Assembly (NCBI RefSeq): GCF_001429295.1
Contig: NZ_LMJL01000012.1
Span: 644,263 to 708,262, forward strand
From: Flavobacterium sp. Root935
GTDB taxonomy: Bacteria > Bacteroidota > Bacteroidia > Flavobacteriales > Flavobacteriaceae
DNA length: 64,000 nucleotides
Direction: 5' to 3'
This document shows positions 15,785-23,742 of the stretch, piece after piece (within the stretch, counting starts at the first letter, position 1; every line of letters starts with the position of its first letter). The position numbers and the translations under genes are program-made. The notes below the pieces were generated by a model. That model worked only from the letters and a program-made list of their open reading frames with translations. It was not told the origin of the DNA and ran no database searches.

Positions 15785-16456
15785 ATGTCAATAGCATCAA
15801 ACTTAAATACAATAAAAACAAGTTTACCTGAACATGTAACTCTTGTTGCCGTTTCTAAAACAAAACCTGTTTCAGATTTAATGCAAGCTTATGAAGCCGG
15901 CCAGCGTATTTTTGGAGAAAACAAAATCCAAGAAATGACTGAAAAATGGGAAGAAATGCCAAAAGATATTCAGTGGCATATGATTGGTCATGTTCAAACG
16001 AATAAAGTAAAATTTATGGCGCCATTTGTGAGTTTAATTCATGGTGTAGATAGTTTGAAATTATTACAAGAAATCAACAAACAAGCTTTAAAAAACAATA
16101 GAACAATAGATTGTCTTCTTCAAATGTATATTGCCGAAGAAGAAACTAAATTTGGTCTTGACGAAAACGAATTAAACGAACTTTTAACTTCTTCAGCATT
16201 CAAAGAGTTAAAAAATATTCGTATCTTAGGTTTAATGGGAATGGCAACTTTCACAGAAGATCAAAACCAAATTAAAAAAGAATTTACCCATTTAAAATCC
16301 ATTTTTGACTCATTAAAAAACATTGACGGATATGGTAAAGATGCATTGCAATGCGTCTCTACAATTTCTATGGGAATGTCTGGAGATTATCAGCTTGCAA
16401 TAGAATGCGGCAGCACAATGGTTCGCATTGGAAGCAGCATTTTTGGAGTCCGTTGA
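15785..16456 (+). CDS. YggS/PLPBP family pyridoxal phosphate homeostasis protein
   Basis: Single-domain PLP-binding TIM-barrel protein of 223 residues that controls free PLP and amino acid homeostasis, without known catalysis. Landmarks: the PLP lysine in LVAVSKTKP (about residue 26), FGENKIQE, WHMIGHVQTNK and the C-terminal SMGMSGDYQLAIECGSTMVRIGSSIFG, which are all signatures of the family. It is 7 bp downstream of the hypothetical gene and precedes the exonuclease gene. Confidence 0.95.
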   Translation: MSIASNLNTIKTSLPEHVTLVAVSKTKPVSDLMQAYEAGQRIFGENKIQEMTEKWEEMPKDIQWHMIGHVQTNKVKFMAPFVSLIHGVDSLKLLQEINKQALKNNRTIDCLLQMYIAEEETKFGLDENELNELLTSSAFKELKNIRILGLMGMATFTEDQNQIKKEFTHLKSIFDSLKNIDGYGKDALQCVSTISMGMSGDYQLAIECGSTMVRIGSSIFGVR

Positions 16457-16537
16457 TTATCAAAAACCACATTTCGTAAGGACGGATACGCGCCTATACA
16501 AAAACTGAATACTAAAAACTGAGACCGAACACTAAAT

Positions 16538-17899
16538 TTGTACGCAATACTAGACATAGAAACAACTGGAGGGCAGTTTAACGAAGAAGGAATTACTGAA
16601 ATCGCCATCTATAAATATGATGGACACGAAGTAATTGACCAATTCATAAGCCTTGTCAATCCTGAAATTCCGATTCAGCCTTTCGTAGTAAAGCTAACCG
16701 GAATCAATAATGCTATGCTGCGTTCTGCACCAAAGTTTTATGAAGTCGCCAAACGTATTATCGAAATAACTTCTGACTGCGTTATTGTGGCTCACAATGC
16801 CTCTTTCGATTACCGAATTTTAAGAACAGAATTCAGACGTTTAGGCTACGATTTTGAAGCCAGAACGCTTTGTACTGTCGAACTAGCCAAAAAACTAATT
16901 CCTGAACAACCTTCTTACAGTTTAGGAAAATTGGTTCGTGCACTTGGAATTCCGATGGCAGACAGACATCGTGCCAGCGGAGACGCAATGGCTACGACAA
17001 AACTGTTTAAAATGCTCTTGGAAAAAGACGTAGAAAAAACAATCGTAAAAGATTTTATAAAACTCGAAGTCGAAAAAGGAATTGCCCCTAAATTCTTAGA
17101 TCTTTTAAATCAAATGCCGGCTAAAACTGGTGTTTATTATATTTATAATGAAAGCGGCACCTTAATTTATATTGGCAAAAGCCATAACATAAAAAAAAGA
17201 GTCAACCAGCATTTTACTGGAATTACAACTAAAAGTAAAAGAATCCAGGCCGAAGTTTTTACCATAACCTACGATGAAACGGGAAGTGAATTAATTGCAC
17301 TTTTAAAAGAAAGTCAGGAAGTTAAAATTAATCGTCCAAGACATAACCGTTCTCAGAAAAAAACAGTATTTCCTTTTGCATTATATGCCGAGAAAGACTC
17401 GAATGGTTATCTCAATTTAAAACTTGAAAAAGCTGACGGCCGAAAAAAAGACATCACATCGTTTGTTTCTGTGCAAGAAGGCAAAAATGCACTTTTTAAA
17501 TTCACGGCAAAATACCATTTATGCCAAAAGTTAACAGGGTTGTATAATAGCAAGAAAGAGTGTTTTCAATATTCAATCAAAGAATGTGACGGCGCCTGTA
17601 TTGGTGAAATAACTCCTGAAGTCTACAATTTAAGAGTTCAGCAATTTATTTCTGAAAATAGTTTTGAAAATAAAAGCATGATCCTGATTGACAAAGGCCG
17701 TAATGTAAACGAACGAAGTGCTATTTTAATCGAAAATGGAATCTACAAAGGTTATGCTTACTACGATCTTAATTATCAAATTACCAACATTGAGATTCTT
17801 AAAAACATTTTGATCCCAATGGAGCACAACCGCGATGTAAAAAACATTCTTCAAAGCTACCTCCGTAAAAGTAAATCTATTAAGATTTTAAATTTTTAA
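16538..17899 (+). CDS. DEDDh exonuclease fused to UvrC-type GIY-YIG nuclease
   Basis: A 453-residue fusion. Residues 1-165 are a DnaQ-like 3'-5' exonuclease: DIETTGG (Exo I, residues 5-11), HNASFDYRIL (Exo II), and HRASGDAMAT (Exo III, DEDDh). Residues from about 195 are a GIY-YIG endonuclease domain of UvrC/Cho type (GVYYIYNESGTLIYIGKSHNIKKRV). A cysteine-containing segment after it (CQKLTGLY, CFQYSIKECDGACIGE) resembles UvrC. Such Cho-like fusions likely take part in DNA repair. The start codon is TTG at 16538, because the conserved N-terminus of the family begins at this residue. The TTG overlaps a perfect TAAATTTG sequence (16533-16540). It probably belongs to the same transcript as the PLP protein, 81 bp upstream. 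Confidence 0.88.
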   Translation: MYAILDIETTGGQFNEEGITEIAIYKYDGHEVIDQFISLVNPEIPIQPFVVKLTGINNAMLRSAPKFYEVAKRIIEITSDCVIVAHNASFDYRILRTEFRRLGYDFEARTLCTVELAKKLIPEQPSYSLGKLVRALGIPMADRHRASGDAMATTKLFKMLLEKDVEKTIVKDFIKLEVEKGIAPKFLDLLNQMPAKTGVYYIYNESGTLIYIGKSHNIKKRVNQHFTGITTKSKRIQAEVFTITYDETGSELIALLKESQEVKINRPRHNRSQKKTVFPFALYAEKDSNGYLNLKLEKADGRKKDITSFVSVQEGKNALFKFTAKYHLCQKLTGLYNSKKECFQYSIKECDGACIGEITPEVYNLRVQQFISENSFENKSMILIDKGRNVNERSAILIENGIYKGYAYYDLNYQITNIEILKNILIPMEHNRDVKNILQSYLRKSKSIKILNF

Positions 17900-17928
17900 C
17901 AATATAAAACTTTCATTATCTTAGAGAT

Positions 17929-18768
17929 ATGAAAAATAAAAAATCACAATACGAAATCTTTAGAGAAAAAGTCAAGGTAGTTCTATATGGCACCGATACC
18001 ATTTTAGGGCGCATGTTTGATTTAGTCCTGCTAGGTTTGATTTTATTGAGCGTTCTTTTAATCATGCTGGATACAGTTAGAGGAATAAGTTTAAAATACC
18101 ATGAACAACTTCTTATCTGCGAATGGGTTATCACAGTATTTTTTACAATCGAATATATTTTAAGAATCATATCCATTCAAAAACCCGTTAGATATATCTT
18201 CAGTTTTTACGGAATTATAGACTTGCTTGCAGTCTTACCCATGTATCTATCTATATTTTTCCCTGGAGCAAGTATTTTGTCAATCGTAAGAGCTTTACGT
18301 TTTTTGCGATTATTCAAAATCTTACATATTCCGCAAATTTCACATCAATCCTTGCAATTAAAAGAGGCAATAGAAGCTAGCAAAGAAAAAATCTTGGTTT
18401 TTATATATTTTGTACTCATTAGCACTGTAATTATCGGTACGATTATGTATTTAGTCGAGGGCCGAGAATCTGGTTTTACAAGCATTCCAATGGGAATCTA
18501 TTGGACGATTGTAACTTTAACGACGGTGGGTTATGGTGACATTTCGCCGCAAACTCCTTTAGGACAATTTATTGCAGCATTAGTAATGATTTTAGGATAT
18601 GGAATAATTGCGGTTCCAACCGGAATTGTTACCGCAGAATTCGCCAAAAGCAGTTTGAGAAACAGTGCAGTAAGCACCAAAAAAACATGCAAAAACTGCA
18701 ATTCCCAAGTCCATTTTGACAGCGCAAAATATTGCTACGAATGTGGAACAGAATTGCCAAATAATTAA
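17929..18768 (+). CDS. Voltage-gated potassium channel with C-terminal zinc-ribbon motif
   Basis: A 279-residue six-transmembrane cation channel. S1-S3 are hydrophobic segments from residue 25 on, S4 is an arginine-rich helix (IVRALRFLRLFKIL, about residues 121-134), and the pore filter TVGYGD is at residues 199-204, which indicates potassium selectivity. After S6 come about 60 cytoplasmic residues with CKNC and CYEC pairs at the end, arranged as a four-cysteine zinc ribbon. That tail is the odd feature, as it could sense metal or bind nucleic acid or protein. It is 29 bp after the exonuclease fusion on the same strand. Confidence 0.9.
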   Translation: MKNKKSQYEIFREKVKVVLYGTDTILGRMFDLVLLGLILLSVLLIMLDTVRGISLKYHEQLLICEWVITVFFTIEYILRIISIQKPVRYIFSFYGIIDLLAVLPMYLSIFFPGASILSIVRALRFLRLFKILHIPQISHQSLQLKEAIEASKEKILVFIYFVLISTVIIGTIMYLVEGRESGFTSIPMGIYWTIVTLTTVGYGDISPQTPLGQFIAALVMILGYGIIAVPTGIVTAEFAKSSLRNSAVSTKKTCKNCNSQVHFDSAKYCYECGTELPNN

Positions 18769-18769
18769 T

Positions 18770-18920
18770 TTTAGAAGCTAATCCAGCTGTACATTGCAAC
18801 TCCTCCTTATCTTTGTTGTTTTTTTAAGGCATAAAAGGAGCTTCCGCTGGTCGCTCTTTTACACCAAAAAAAACGAACAAATATAAGTCCGGGGTTTTCA
18901 TTTCCATCTGGGCTAAAAAA
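18770..18920. repeat. Intergenic repeat-like element, 150 bp, with imperfect inverted ends
   Basis: The spacer before miaA has ends that roughly mirror one another: TTTTAGAAGCTAATCCAGCTG at the left and CATCTGGGCTAAAA at the right. It contains GGAGCTTCCGCTGGTCGC and a T8/A8 rich core. I recall similar GCTAA-ATCCAGCTGT...CTGGGCTAA elements between genes of other Flavobacterium genomes, so it may be a non-autonomous repeat. This is from memory, not a search. Confidence 0.45.
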
Positions 18921-18921
18921 T

Positions 18922-19842
18922 ATGAAATACCTAATAACCATTGTCGGACCAACAGCAATAGGCAAAACAGCCTTAAGTATTGCTTTGGCACAACATTTTA
19001 AATGCGAAATCGTTTCTTGCGACAGCCGTCAATTTTTTAAAGAAATGACTATTGGTACAGCCGTCCCCAATCAAGAAGAATTGAATTCTGCCAAACATCA
19101 TTTCATTCAAAATAAATCCATTTTTGAAAATTACACTGTTGGAGATTACGAAAAAGAAGCTTTAGTAAAAATCGAAGAACTTTTTCAAACCAACGATTAT
19201 GCAATTCTTATTGGCGGATCAGGATTATATGTAGATGCCATTTTAAAAGGTTTTGATGAATTTCCAGAAATCAATCCAGAAGTTCGCTCAGAAGTAAATT
19301 CAAATTACGAGAAACTCGGAATTGAATATCTTCAGGAACAACTAAAAAATCTAGATCCAGATTATTACCAAAAAATAACTATCGAAAATCCTCAAACTCT
19401 ACAAAATCCGCAGCGAATGATGCGATTTGTAGAAGTTTGCATTGGAACAGGAAAACCGTATTCTTCATTCTTAAATCAAAAGAAAAATAATCGAGGCTTC
19501 ACTCCTATTCTAATTGGTTTAGATGCCGAAAGAGAAATCATTTACAACCGAATCAACCAGCGTGTTGATATTATGATGAACGAAGGTTTACTGGAAGAAG
19601 CCAAAACCTTGTATCCTAATAAAGCGTTAAATGCGCTTCAAACGGTCGGTTATAGAGAATTATTTAGTTATTTTGACGGAGAATTTACATTGCCTTTTGC
19701 AATAGAAGAAATCAAGAAAAATACTCGAAGATTTTCCAAAAGACAATTAACGTGGTTCAAACGTAATGAAAACACTAAATGGTTTGATTACGCGGCAGAT
19801 AGAAAGGAAATTATAAGCTATATAGAAAATCTTCTAAAGTAA
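18922..19842 (+). CDS. miaA: tRNA dimethylallyltransferase MiaA
   Basis: Transfers a dimethylallyl group to A37 of tRNAs reading UNN codons. 306 residues. P-loop VGPTAIGKTALS (residues 8-19), then the diagnostic CDSRQFFKEMTIGTA and ILIGGSGLYVDAI, and the RQLTWFKRN segment near the end. It follows the potassium channel gene at a 153-bp gap occupied by the repeat-like element, so it may have its own promoter. It is 58 bp upstream of the thioesterase gene. Confidence 0.96.
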   Translation: MKYLITIVGPTAIGKTALSIALAQHFKCEIVSCDSRQFFKEMTIGTAVPNQEELNSAKHHFIQNKSIFENYTVGDYEKEALVKIEELFQTNDYAILIGGSGLYVDAILKGFDEFPEINPEVRSEVNSNYEKLGIEYLQEQLKNLDPDYYQKITIENPQTLQNPQRMMRFVEVCIGTGKPYSSFLNQKKNNRGFTPILIGLDAEREIIYNRINQRVDIMMNEGLLEEAKTLYPNKALNALQTVGYRELFSYFDGEFTLPFAIEEIKKNTRRFSKRQLTWFKRNENTKWFDYAADRKEIISYIENLLK

Positions 19843-19900
19843 AAATCTATTTTCTTTCATCTTCCTTCTATTTTCTAAAATAAAAATCTAAAATTAAAAA

Positions 19901-20647
19901 ATGCCAATATCTCCAAATTTCACATCAGTTTTAAGTAAAGACTGGGAAATCAATTTCACACAATGCACGCCCGCTGGTTATTTAAAGTATACCGATTTGT
20001 GTAATATTTTACAATTAACTGCTGCAGCACATTCAGAAGTTGGCGGCATTAGTTTTTATGATATGCAGGAATTTCACCAAGCGTGGGTTTTAAGCCGAAT
20101 GCGCGTTGAAGTTCATGCTTTACCAAAATGGCAGGATGTTGTAACCGTAAAAACATGGATCAATAGTTTAGAAAATTCACGTTCAGTTCGTGCTCTTGAA
20201 ATGTATGTAAACGGAAAAAAAATTGTAGGATGTGAAACCTATTGGGCTGTTTTCAATACACAAGCGCGCCGTCCAGAAGCGTTGGCTTTACCATATGAAC
20301 ATTTTGAATTATTTCCAGAAGATAGAGCTACAGAAGAAGGTTTTTCTAAAATAAACATCAACCACGAAAAAGAAGCCGTTTTTGAAAAAACTGTTTATTT
20401 ATCAGATTTAGATATTGTAAATCACGTCAATAATGTAAAATATCTCGAGTGGTGCCTAGATCACGTTGATCCAAAAAGAATTTTAAAACAAGAAGTGAAA
20501 AGTTTCGAAATGAACTTCATGAAAGAGCTTTCATTACAAGACAATGTTGTCATTCACGAAAGTGAAGATGACGATCATACAAAAGCAACATTCAGTATTA
20601 CAAAAGGCGAAAAAACGTGTTTTGCTTTGGAATTGCATTGGAAATAA
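19901..20647 (+). CDS. Acyl-ACP thioesterase (hotdog fold)
   Basis: 248-residue member of the acyl-ACP thioesterase group, with two hotdog domains. The N-terminal repeat shows the substrate helix (LCNILQLTAAAHSEVGG) and WVLSRMRVEVHALPKWQDVVTVKTW, and the second domain carries DLDIVNHVNNVKYLEWCLD, which holds the catalytic Asp/Asn/His triad region typical of the family. It releases fatty acids from acyl-ACP in the cytoplasm. It follows miaA; no clear terminator is seen before the palindromic element at 20677. Confidence 0.9.
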   Translation: MPISPNFTSVLSKDWEINFTQCTPAGYLKYTDLCNILQLTAAAHSEVGGISFYDMQEFHQAWVLSRMRVEVHALPKWQDVVTVKTWINSLENSRSVRALEMYVNGKKIVGCETYWAVFNTQARRPEALALPYEHFELFPEDRATEEGFSKININHEKEAVFEKTVYLSDLDIVNHVNNVKYLEWCLDHVDPKRILKQEVKSFEMNFMKELSLQDNVVIHESEDDDHTKATFSITKGEKTCFALELHWK

Positions 20648-20676
20648 AGGTTTTTTAAATCTGACATTCCTCAATA

Positions 20677-20780
20677 TTGTCATTTCGACGAAGGAGAAAT
20701 CTTCCCGAGAAGCTCTGCAAAGATTGACTATTTTGCTTGTGGAATTACTTACGAAGATTTCTCCTTCGTCGAAATGACAA
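20677..20780. repeat. REP/MITE-like palindromic element with 28-bp perfect inverted repeats
   Basis: The left arm (20677-20704) and the right arm (20753-20780) are perfectly complementary over 28 bp and enclose a 48-base spacer. The arms contain GTCATTTCGACGAAGGAG, a word I recall as very abundant between genes in Flavobacterium and relatives. The element holds no gene of its own and occupies the whole gap between the thioesterase gene and a terminator. Its transcript would form a very long hairpin. No direct repeat flank was recognised. Confidence 0.85.
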
Positions 20781-20804
20781 ACTTTGTTTGTAACTTAATT
20801 AAAC

Positions 20805-20833
20805 AAAAAACGATGCAAAATTGCATCGTTTTT
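20805..20833. terminator. Bidirectional terminator between thioesterase and TPR genes
   Basis: Stem AAAACGATGCAA/TTGCATCGTTTT with a 2-base centre and T/A-runs on both sides. It ends both converging transcripts (the thioesterase on plus, the rtcB-prfH-TPR operon on minus). Confidence 0.85.
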
Positions 20834-20841
20834 GTTTAAAA

Positions 20842-21375
20842 TTATTTCGATTTCTTTTTAGAATCTTTTTTTGTTTTTTTATCTTTTTTCTTTTTCAACA
20901 AATCAAGTTTACCTTTAATTCTTTTCTCAACTTCACTAATTCCAGAGTCATAATCATGTTGAATAGAATGTAATTTTGCTAGCTTAATTTCTTTTAAAGC
21001 ATCTTTAAATTTATGCTGTACTTCTAATAAAATTGCTTTTTTGATATAAATTTCAGACTTGTTTATTCCTTTTACAGTCAAAGCAAAATCAATTAGCTTT
21101 TCAGCTTCTTCATAATCTTCATTCACAATCAATGTCTGCAAATAATACGAATATACTTCAAGAGCATGAATATTAATAGCTAACGCATGCTGAAAATAAG
21201 ATTTTGCTTCTTCGTAATTCATTAATTGTTCTGCCTGAATTCTTCCGTATAGACATAAAACCATTGTGTTTTTATCATCATAAGAAAAAGCATAATCCAA
21301 AGATTCGATTGTTCCTTCAAGCCAAAACGGATAATTATCCAAGGCCTGAAAAAGATATTTATCAGTTGTTTTCAT
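20842..21375 (-). CDS. TPR-repeat protein, translationally coupled to prfH
   Basis: 177-residue tetratricopeptide-type protein. Helical repeats are seen around residues 38-70 (YGRIQAEQLMNYEEAKSYFQHALA), 75-105 (VNEDYEEAEKLIDFALTV) and 110-140 (AILLEVQHKFKDALKEIK). The last 25 residues are almost all lysine (KKKKDKKTKKDSKKKSK), a basic tail of the kind that contacts RNA. No signal peptide. Its start overlaps the end of prfH by 14 bp (21362-21375), so it is probably translated together with it as third gene of an rtcB-prfH-TPR operon. A role in ribosome or tRNA repair is inference from context. Confidence 0.8.
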   Translation of the reverse strand: MKTTDKYLFQALDNYPFWLEGTIESLDYAFSYDDKNTMVLCLYGRIQAEQLMNYEEAKSYFQHALAINIHALEVYSYYLQTLIVNEDYEEAEKLIDFALTVKGINKSEIYIKKAILLEVQHKFKDALKEIKLAKLHSIQHDYDSGISEVEKRIKGKLDLLKKKKDKKTKKDSKKKSK

Positions 21376-22051
21376 TTCGTAAATCGTTTTTTAATTTCTG
21401 ACGAGTTCCTTTGTAACTCTTCTCCACTTTATTCTTTTTAAAGTCACTTCCGGTAAAAACTCTAATAGGATTTCCACGCTCAACATTGAGTTGATTTTCC
21501 CATTGTTTACCAACATGATTTTTAAGCTGAATCAGTTTTTCTTCTTCTAATTTTTTTAATAATCTTTCTGTTGCTAGTTTTTTGTTTTGGTGTTGAGAAC
21601 GACTGTCCATCGAAACAACTGCAATTCCTGTTGGAATATGTGTTGCCCGAATTGCCGAACTCACTTTATTTACATGCTGACCGCCCGCTCCCGAACTCCG
21701 CATGGCCTGATATTGAATATCATTTTCTGAAACCGCTGTCTTTTTCTGCGGTTCGATTTCAAAAATTCCAATAAACCAGTTCTTGCGTTTATGCATTTTT
21801 CTAAACTGACTCTGCCCAATCCATTGAATCGTTCCAATCCACGATTTTACAAATTTCTCAGCATTTTTTCCTTTTACAGCAATTGAAGCCGTTTCAACCG
21901 TTCCATTTTCCTGACCTGCTTCTCGCTGCAGTAAAACGGTTTCTAATTGTTGATCCTGCGCCTCTTCCAAAACTTTTTTAAGCACTTGGGCAACAACCCA
22001 AGTGCATTCTGCAGGTCCGCGACCCGCTGTTATCTGAATTATTTTTTCCAT
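21362..22051 (-). CDS. prfH: Peptide chain release factor H (PrfH)
   Basis: Class I release factor homologue of 229 residues that lacks the N-terminal and stop-codon recognition parts of RF1/RF2. The catalytic motif GAGGQHVNK is at residues 121-129 (GGQ 123-125), followed by the basic SAIRATHIPTGI segment. PrfH is genetically linked to RtcB in many bacteria and rescues ribosomes damaged in the decoding centre. Here the linkage is direct: rtcB lies 16 bp upstream in the same operon. A C-terminal basic tail (SDFKKNKVEKSYKGTRQKLK) is visible. Confidence 0.93.
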   Translation of the reverse strand: MEKIIQITAGRGPAECTWVVAQVLKKVLEEAQDQQLETVLLQREAGQENGTVETASIAVKGKNAEKFVKSWIGTIQWIGQSQFRKMHKRKNWFIGIFEIEPQKKTAVSENDIQYQAMRSSGAGGQHVNKVSSAIRATHIPTGIAVVSMDSRSQHQNKKLATERLLKKLEEEKLIQLKNHVGKQWENQLNVERGNPIRVFTGSDFKKNKVEKSYKGTRQKLKNDLRNENN

Positions 22052-22067
22052 TTCCTTAAATCTCTTT

Positions 22068-23459
22068 TTAACGATCCATTCTAACGATCTTTGGCGTAAA
22101 AGTTCCCAAAACTTCTACTAAATTGGTTTGATTCGCCATAACTTTTGTAATGTCTTTGTACGCCATTGGAGCTTCGTCAATATTTCCTCCAATCAAGGTT
22201 ACATCATTGGCTTTCAAAACCTTTTTGATCTCACTTTGCGTAAAAGTACTTTTACATTTCGCTCTCGAAAACAAACGGCCAGCTCCATGAGAGGCAGAGT
22301 TTAAACTTTCTGCATTTCCTTTACCCTTTACAATGTAGCCAGGCGCAGTCATCGAACCCGGAATAATTCCCAATTGACCTTCAGCTGCTGGCGTTGCTCC
22401 CTTTCTATGAACAATACATTCTTGACCATTTACCATTTCTTTCCAGGCAAAATTGTGGTGATTTTCTATCGTAACCACTACTCTTTTTCCAATTGCTTTA
22501 GCAATTCGTCTATGAATATCATCATGACAGGCTTTGGCATATTCTCCTGCTAAATTCATTGCCAGCCAATATTCCTGACCATCATGTGTATTCAAATCCA
22601 GCCATGCTAAATGCTGCACATTTTTTGGTAACGGACATTGCTTTGTCGCCAAATAAGTGTAATGTTTGGCAATGTTTGCGCCCAAACCACGCGAACCACT
22701 ATGCGAAAGAACAGCGAAATACTCCCCTTTTTCGAGCTTCCACTCGTTTTCTGGGTTATCGATTTTAGCAATTCCAAATTCTACAAAATGATTTCCTCCG
22801 CCTGAAGATCCCAATTGTTTGTAAGCTTTAGGTAAAAGATTCTTCAACAGCGGAATATCTTGAAATTCACTTTTATAAAAAACGTCATGGTCTACTTTTG
22901 ATGCATGCGTTTCATACATCCCAAACTTGGTATTGTCTTCTAAAATAGCCTCAAGCTGATGCTCTCTCCCTTTAAAATGAGAAGCTGGCAAATCAAAAAT
23001 TGAAAGACTCATTCTGCATCCGATATCAACTCCTACTCCGTATGGAATCACAGCATTATCGGTTGCTAAAACACCGCCGATTGGTAAACCATATCCAGAA
23101 TGTGCGTCTGGCATTAAAGCTCCTGCAACCGAAACTGGCAGTTTCAAAGAATCATACAATTGAAATTTTGCCTGCTGATCGATTTCATTTTCACCAAAAA
23201 TTGTAAAAGGAGCTCTGGTTGTTTTCAACTGATGCATCCTTACTTGAACTGGTTTTATCAAGCCTTCGGCTACTTTCCCCCAGGTTCCGTTTCCTTCGTA
23301 CTTTTCAGGATTTAGCAAGACGTCTTTTGCTTCTGTTAGAATAGATTCCTTTTTTTCTCTTTTTCTATATCTGTTTATCTGCCCTAAGGCGATATTTATT
23401 GAATTGTTTTTTGGAAAGCCTAATTTGATCAGGTCTTTTCCAGATAATTTATTTCCCAT
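22068..23459 (-). CDS. rtcB: RNA ligase RtcB
   Basis: GTP-dependent ligase joining 2',3'-cyclic-phosphate or 3'-phosphate RNA ends to 5'-OH ends. 463 residues, complete. Metal ligands are present: GVDIGCRMS (Asp145, Cys148), GGGNHFVE (His224), LSHSGSRG (His253) and the NHHNF histidines (334-335). The guanylylated histidine lies in SASHGAGRLFS (His391). It heads the minus-strand operon rtcB-prfH-TPR. RtcB linked to PrfH is thought to repair 16S rRNA cut at the decoding centre. A 16-bp palindrome lies about 85-100 bp upstream of the start. Confidence 0.96.
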   Translation of the reverse strand: MGNKLSGKDLIKLGFPKNNSINIALGQINRYRKREKKESILTEAKDVLLNPEKYEGNGTWGKVAEGLIKPVQVRMHQLKTTRAPFTIFGENEIDQQAKFQLYDSLKLPVSVAGALMPDAHSGYGLPIGGVLATDNAVIPYGVGVDIGCRMSLSIFDLPASHFKGREHQLEAILEDNTKFGMYETHASKVDHDVFYKSEFQDIPLLKNLLPKAYKQLGSSGGGNHFVEFGIAKIDNPENEWKLEKGEYFAVLSHSGSRGLGANIAKHYTYLATKQCPLPKNVQHLAWLDLNTHDGQEYWLAMNLAGEYAKACHDDIHRRIAKAIGKRVVVTIENHHNFAWKEMVNGQECIVHRKGATPAAEGQLGIIPGSMTAPGYIVKGKGNAESLNSASHGAGRLFSRAKCKSTFTQSEIKKVLKANDVTLIGGNIDEAPMAYKDITKVMANQTNLVEVLGTFTPKIVRMDR

Positions 23460-23542
23460 AAATTTTTTATACTACTATTTACAGCATGCCCAAGTCCACT
23501 TAATACAAAAAGGATTAAATAAAATTTAAGCACACAAACTTT

Positions 23543-23558
23543 TTATCCTTACGGATAA
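23543..23558. promoter_or_regulatory. Perfect palindrome upstream of rtcB, candidate operator
   Basis: TTATCC-TTAC-GGATAA, 6-bp arms. It overlaps the expected spacer of a weak -7 box (AAAGTTTG on the minus strand, read from plus 23535-23542) about 80 bp before the rtcB start, a place where a repressor would block transcription. Confidence 0.4.
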
Positions 23559-23601
23559 TTACTTTGAATCTTTTTTCGGGAAAATTTGAAGTGTCTAGAA
23601 T

Positions 23602-23638
23602 AAAAAAAGCCCGAAACTAAATGTCTTCGGGCTTTTTT
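23602..23638 (-). terminator. Terminator of the small gene at 23659-23742
   Basis: Perfect stem AAAAAAGCCCGAA/TTCGGGCTTTTTT with a loop of about 11 bases, ending in T-runs, 21 bp after the stop of the 27-codon frame. Confidence 0.85.
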
Positions 23639-23658
23639 ATATATCTAAAAATGTATTT

Positions 23659-23742
23659 CTAAGATTGAAATAAGCCACGAAGAAGTGCTGCACCAAATTT
23701 GTTTGGTGTGAAGCTTTGTGATGTCGATGTAAGTACAAACAT
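23659..23742 (-). CDS. Small ORF (27 aa) or sRNA with its own promoter and terminator
   Basis: The frame starts at ATG 23740-23742 and encodes MFVLTSTSQS followed by FTPNKFGAAL and LRGLFQS, ending at TAG 23659-23661. A promoter-like pair lies upstream on the minus strand (TTG, 21 bases, AATATTTG, about 23785-23816), and a strong terminator follows. The peptide is too short for a known family that I can name. The RNA itself can fold: CGAAGAA/TTCTTCG (23678-23684 with 23746-23752) and CACCAAA/TTTGGTG (23691-23697 with 23702-23708), so a noncoding RNA or a peptide plus structured mRNA are both possible. It lies directly upstream of rtcB, but in a separate transcript. Confidence 0.5.
   Translation of the reverse strand: MFVLTSTSQSFTPNKFGAALLRGLFQS

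Noticed and set aside
20544..20777. 77-codon frame overlapping the end of the thioesterase gene
   Set aside because: Mostly in another frame of the thioesterase gene and then in the inverted-repeat element; not a plausible protein.
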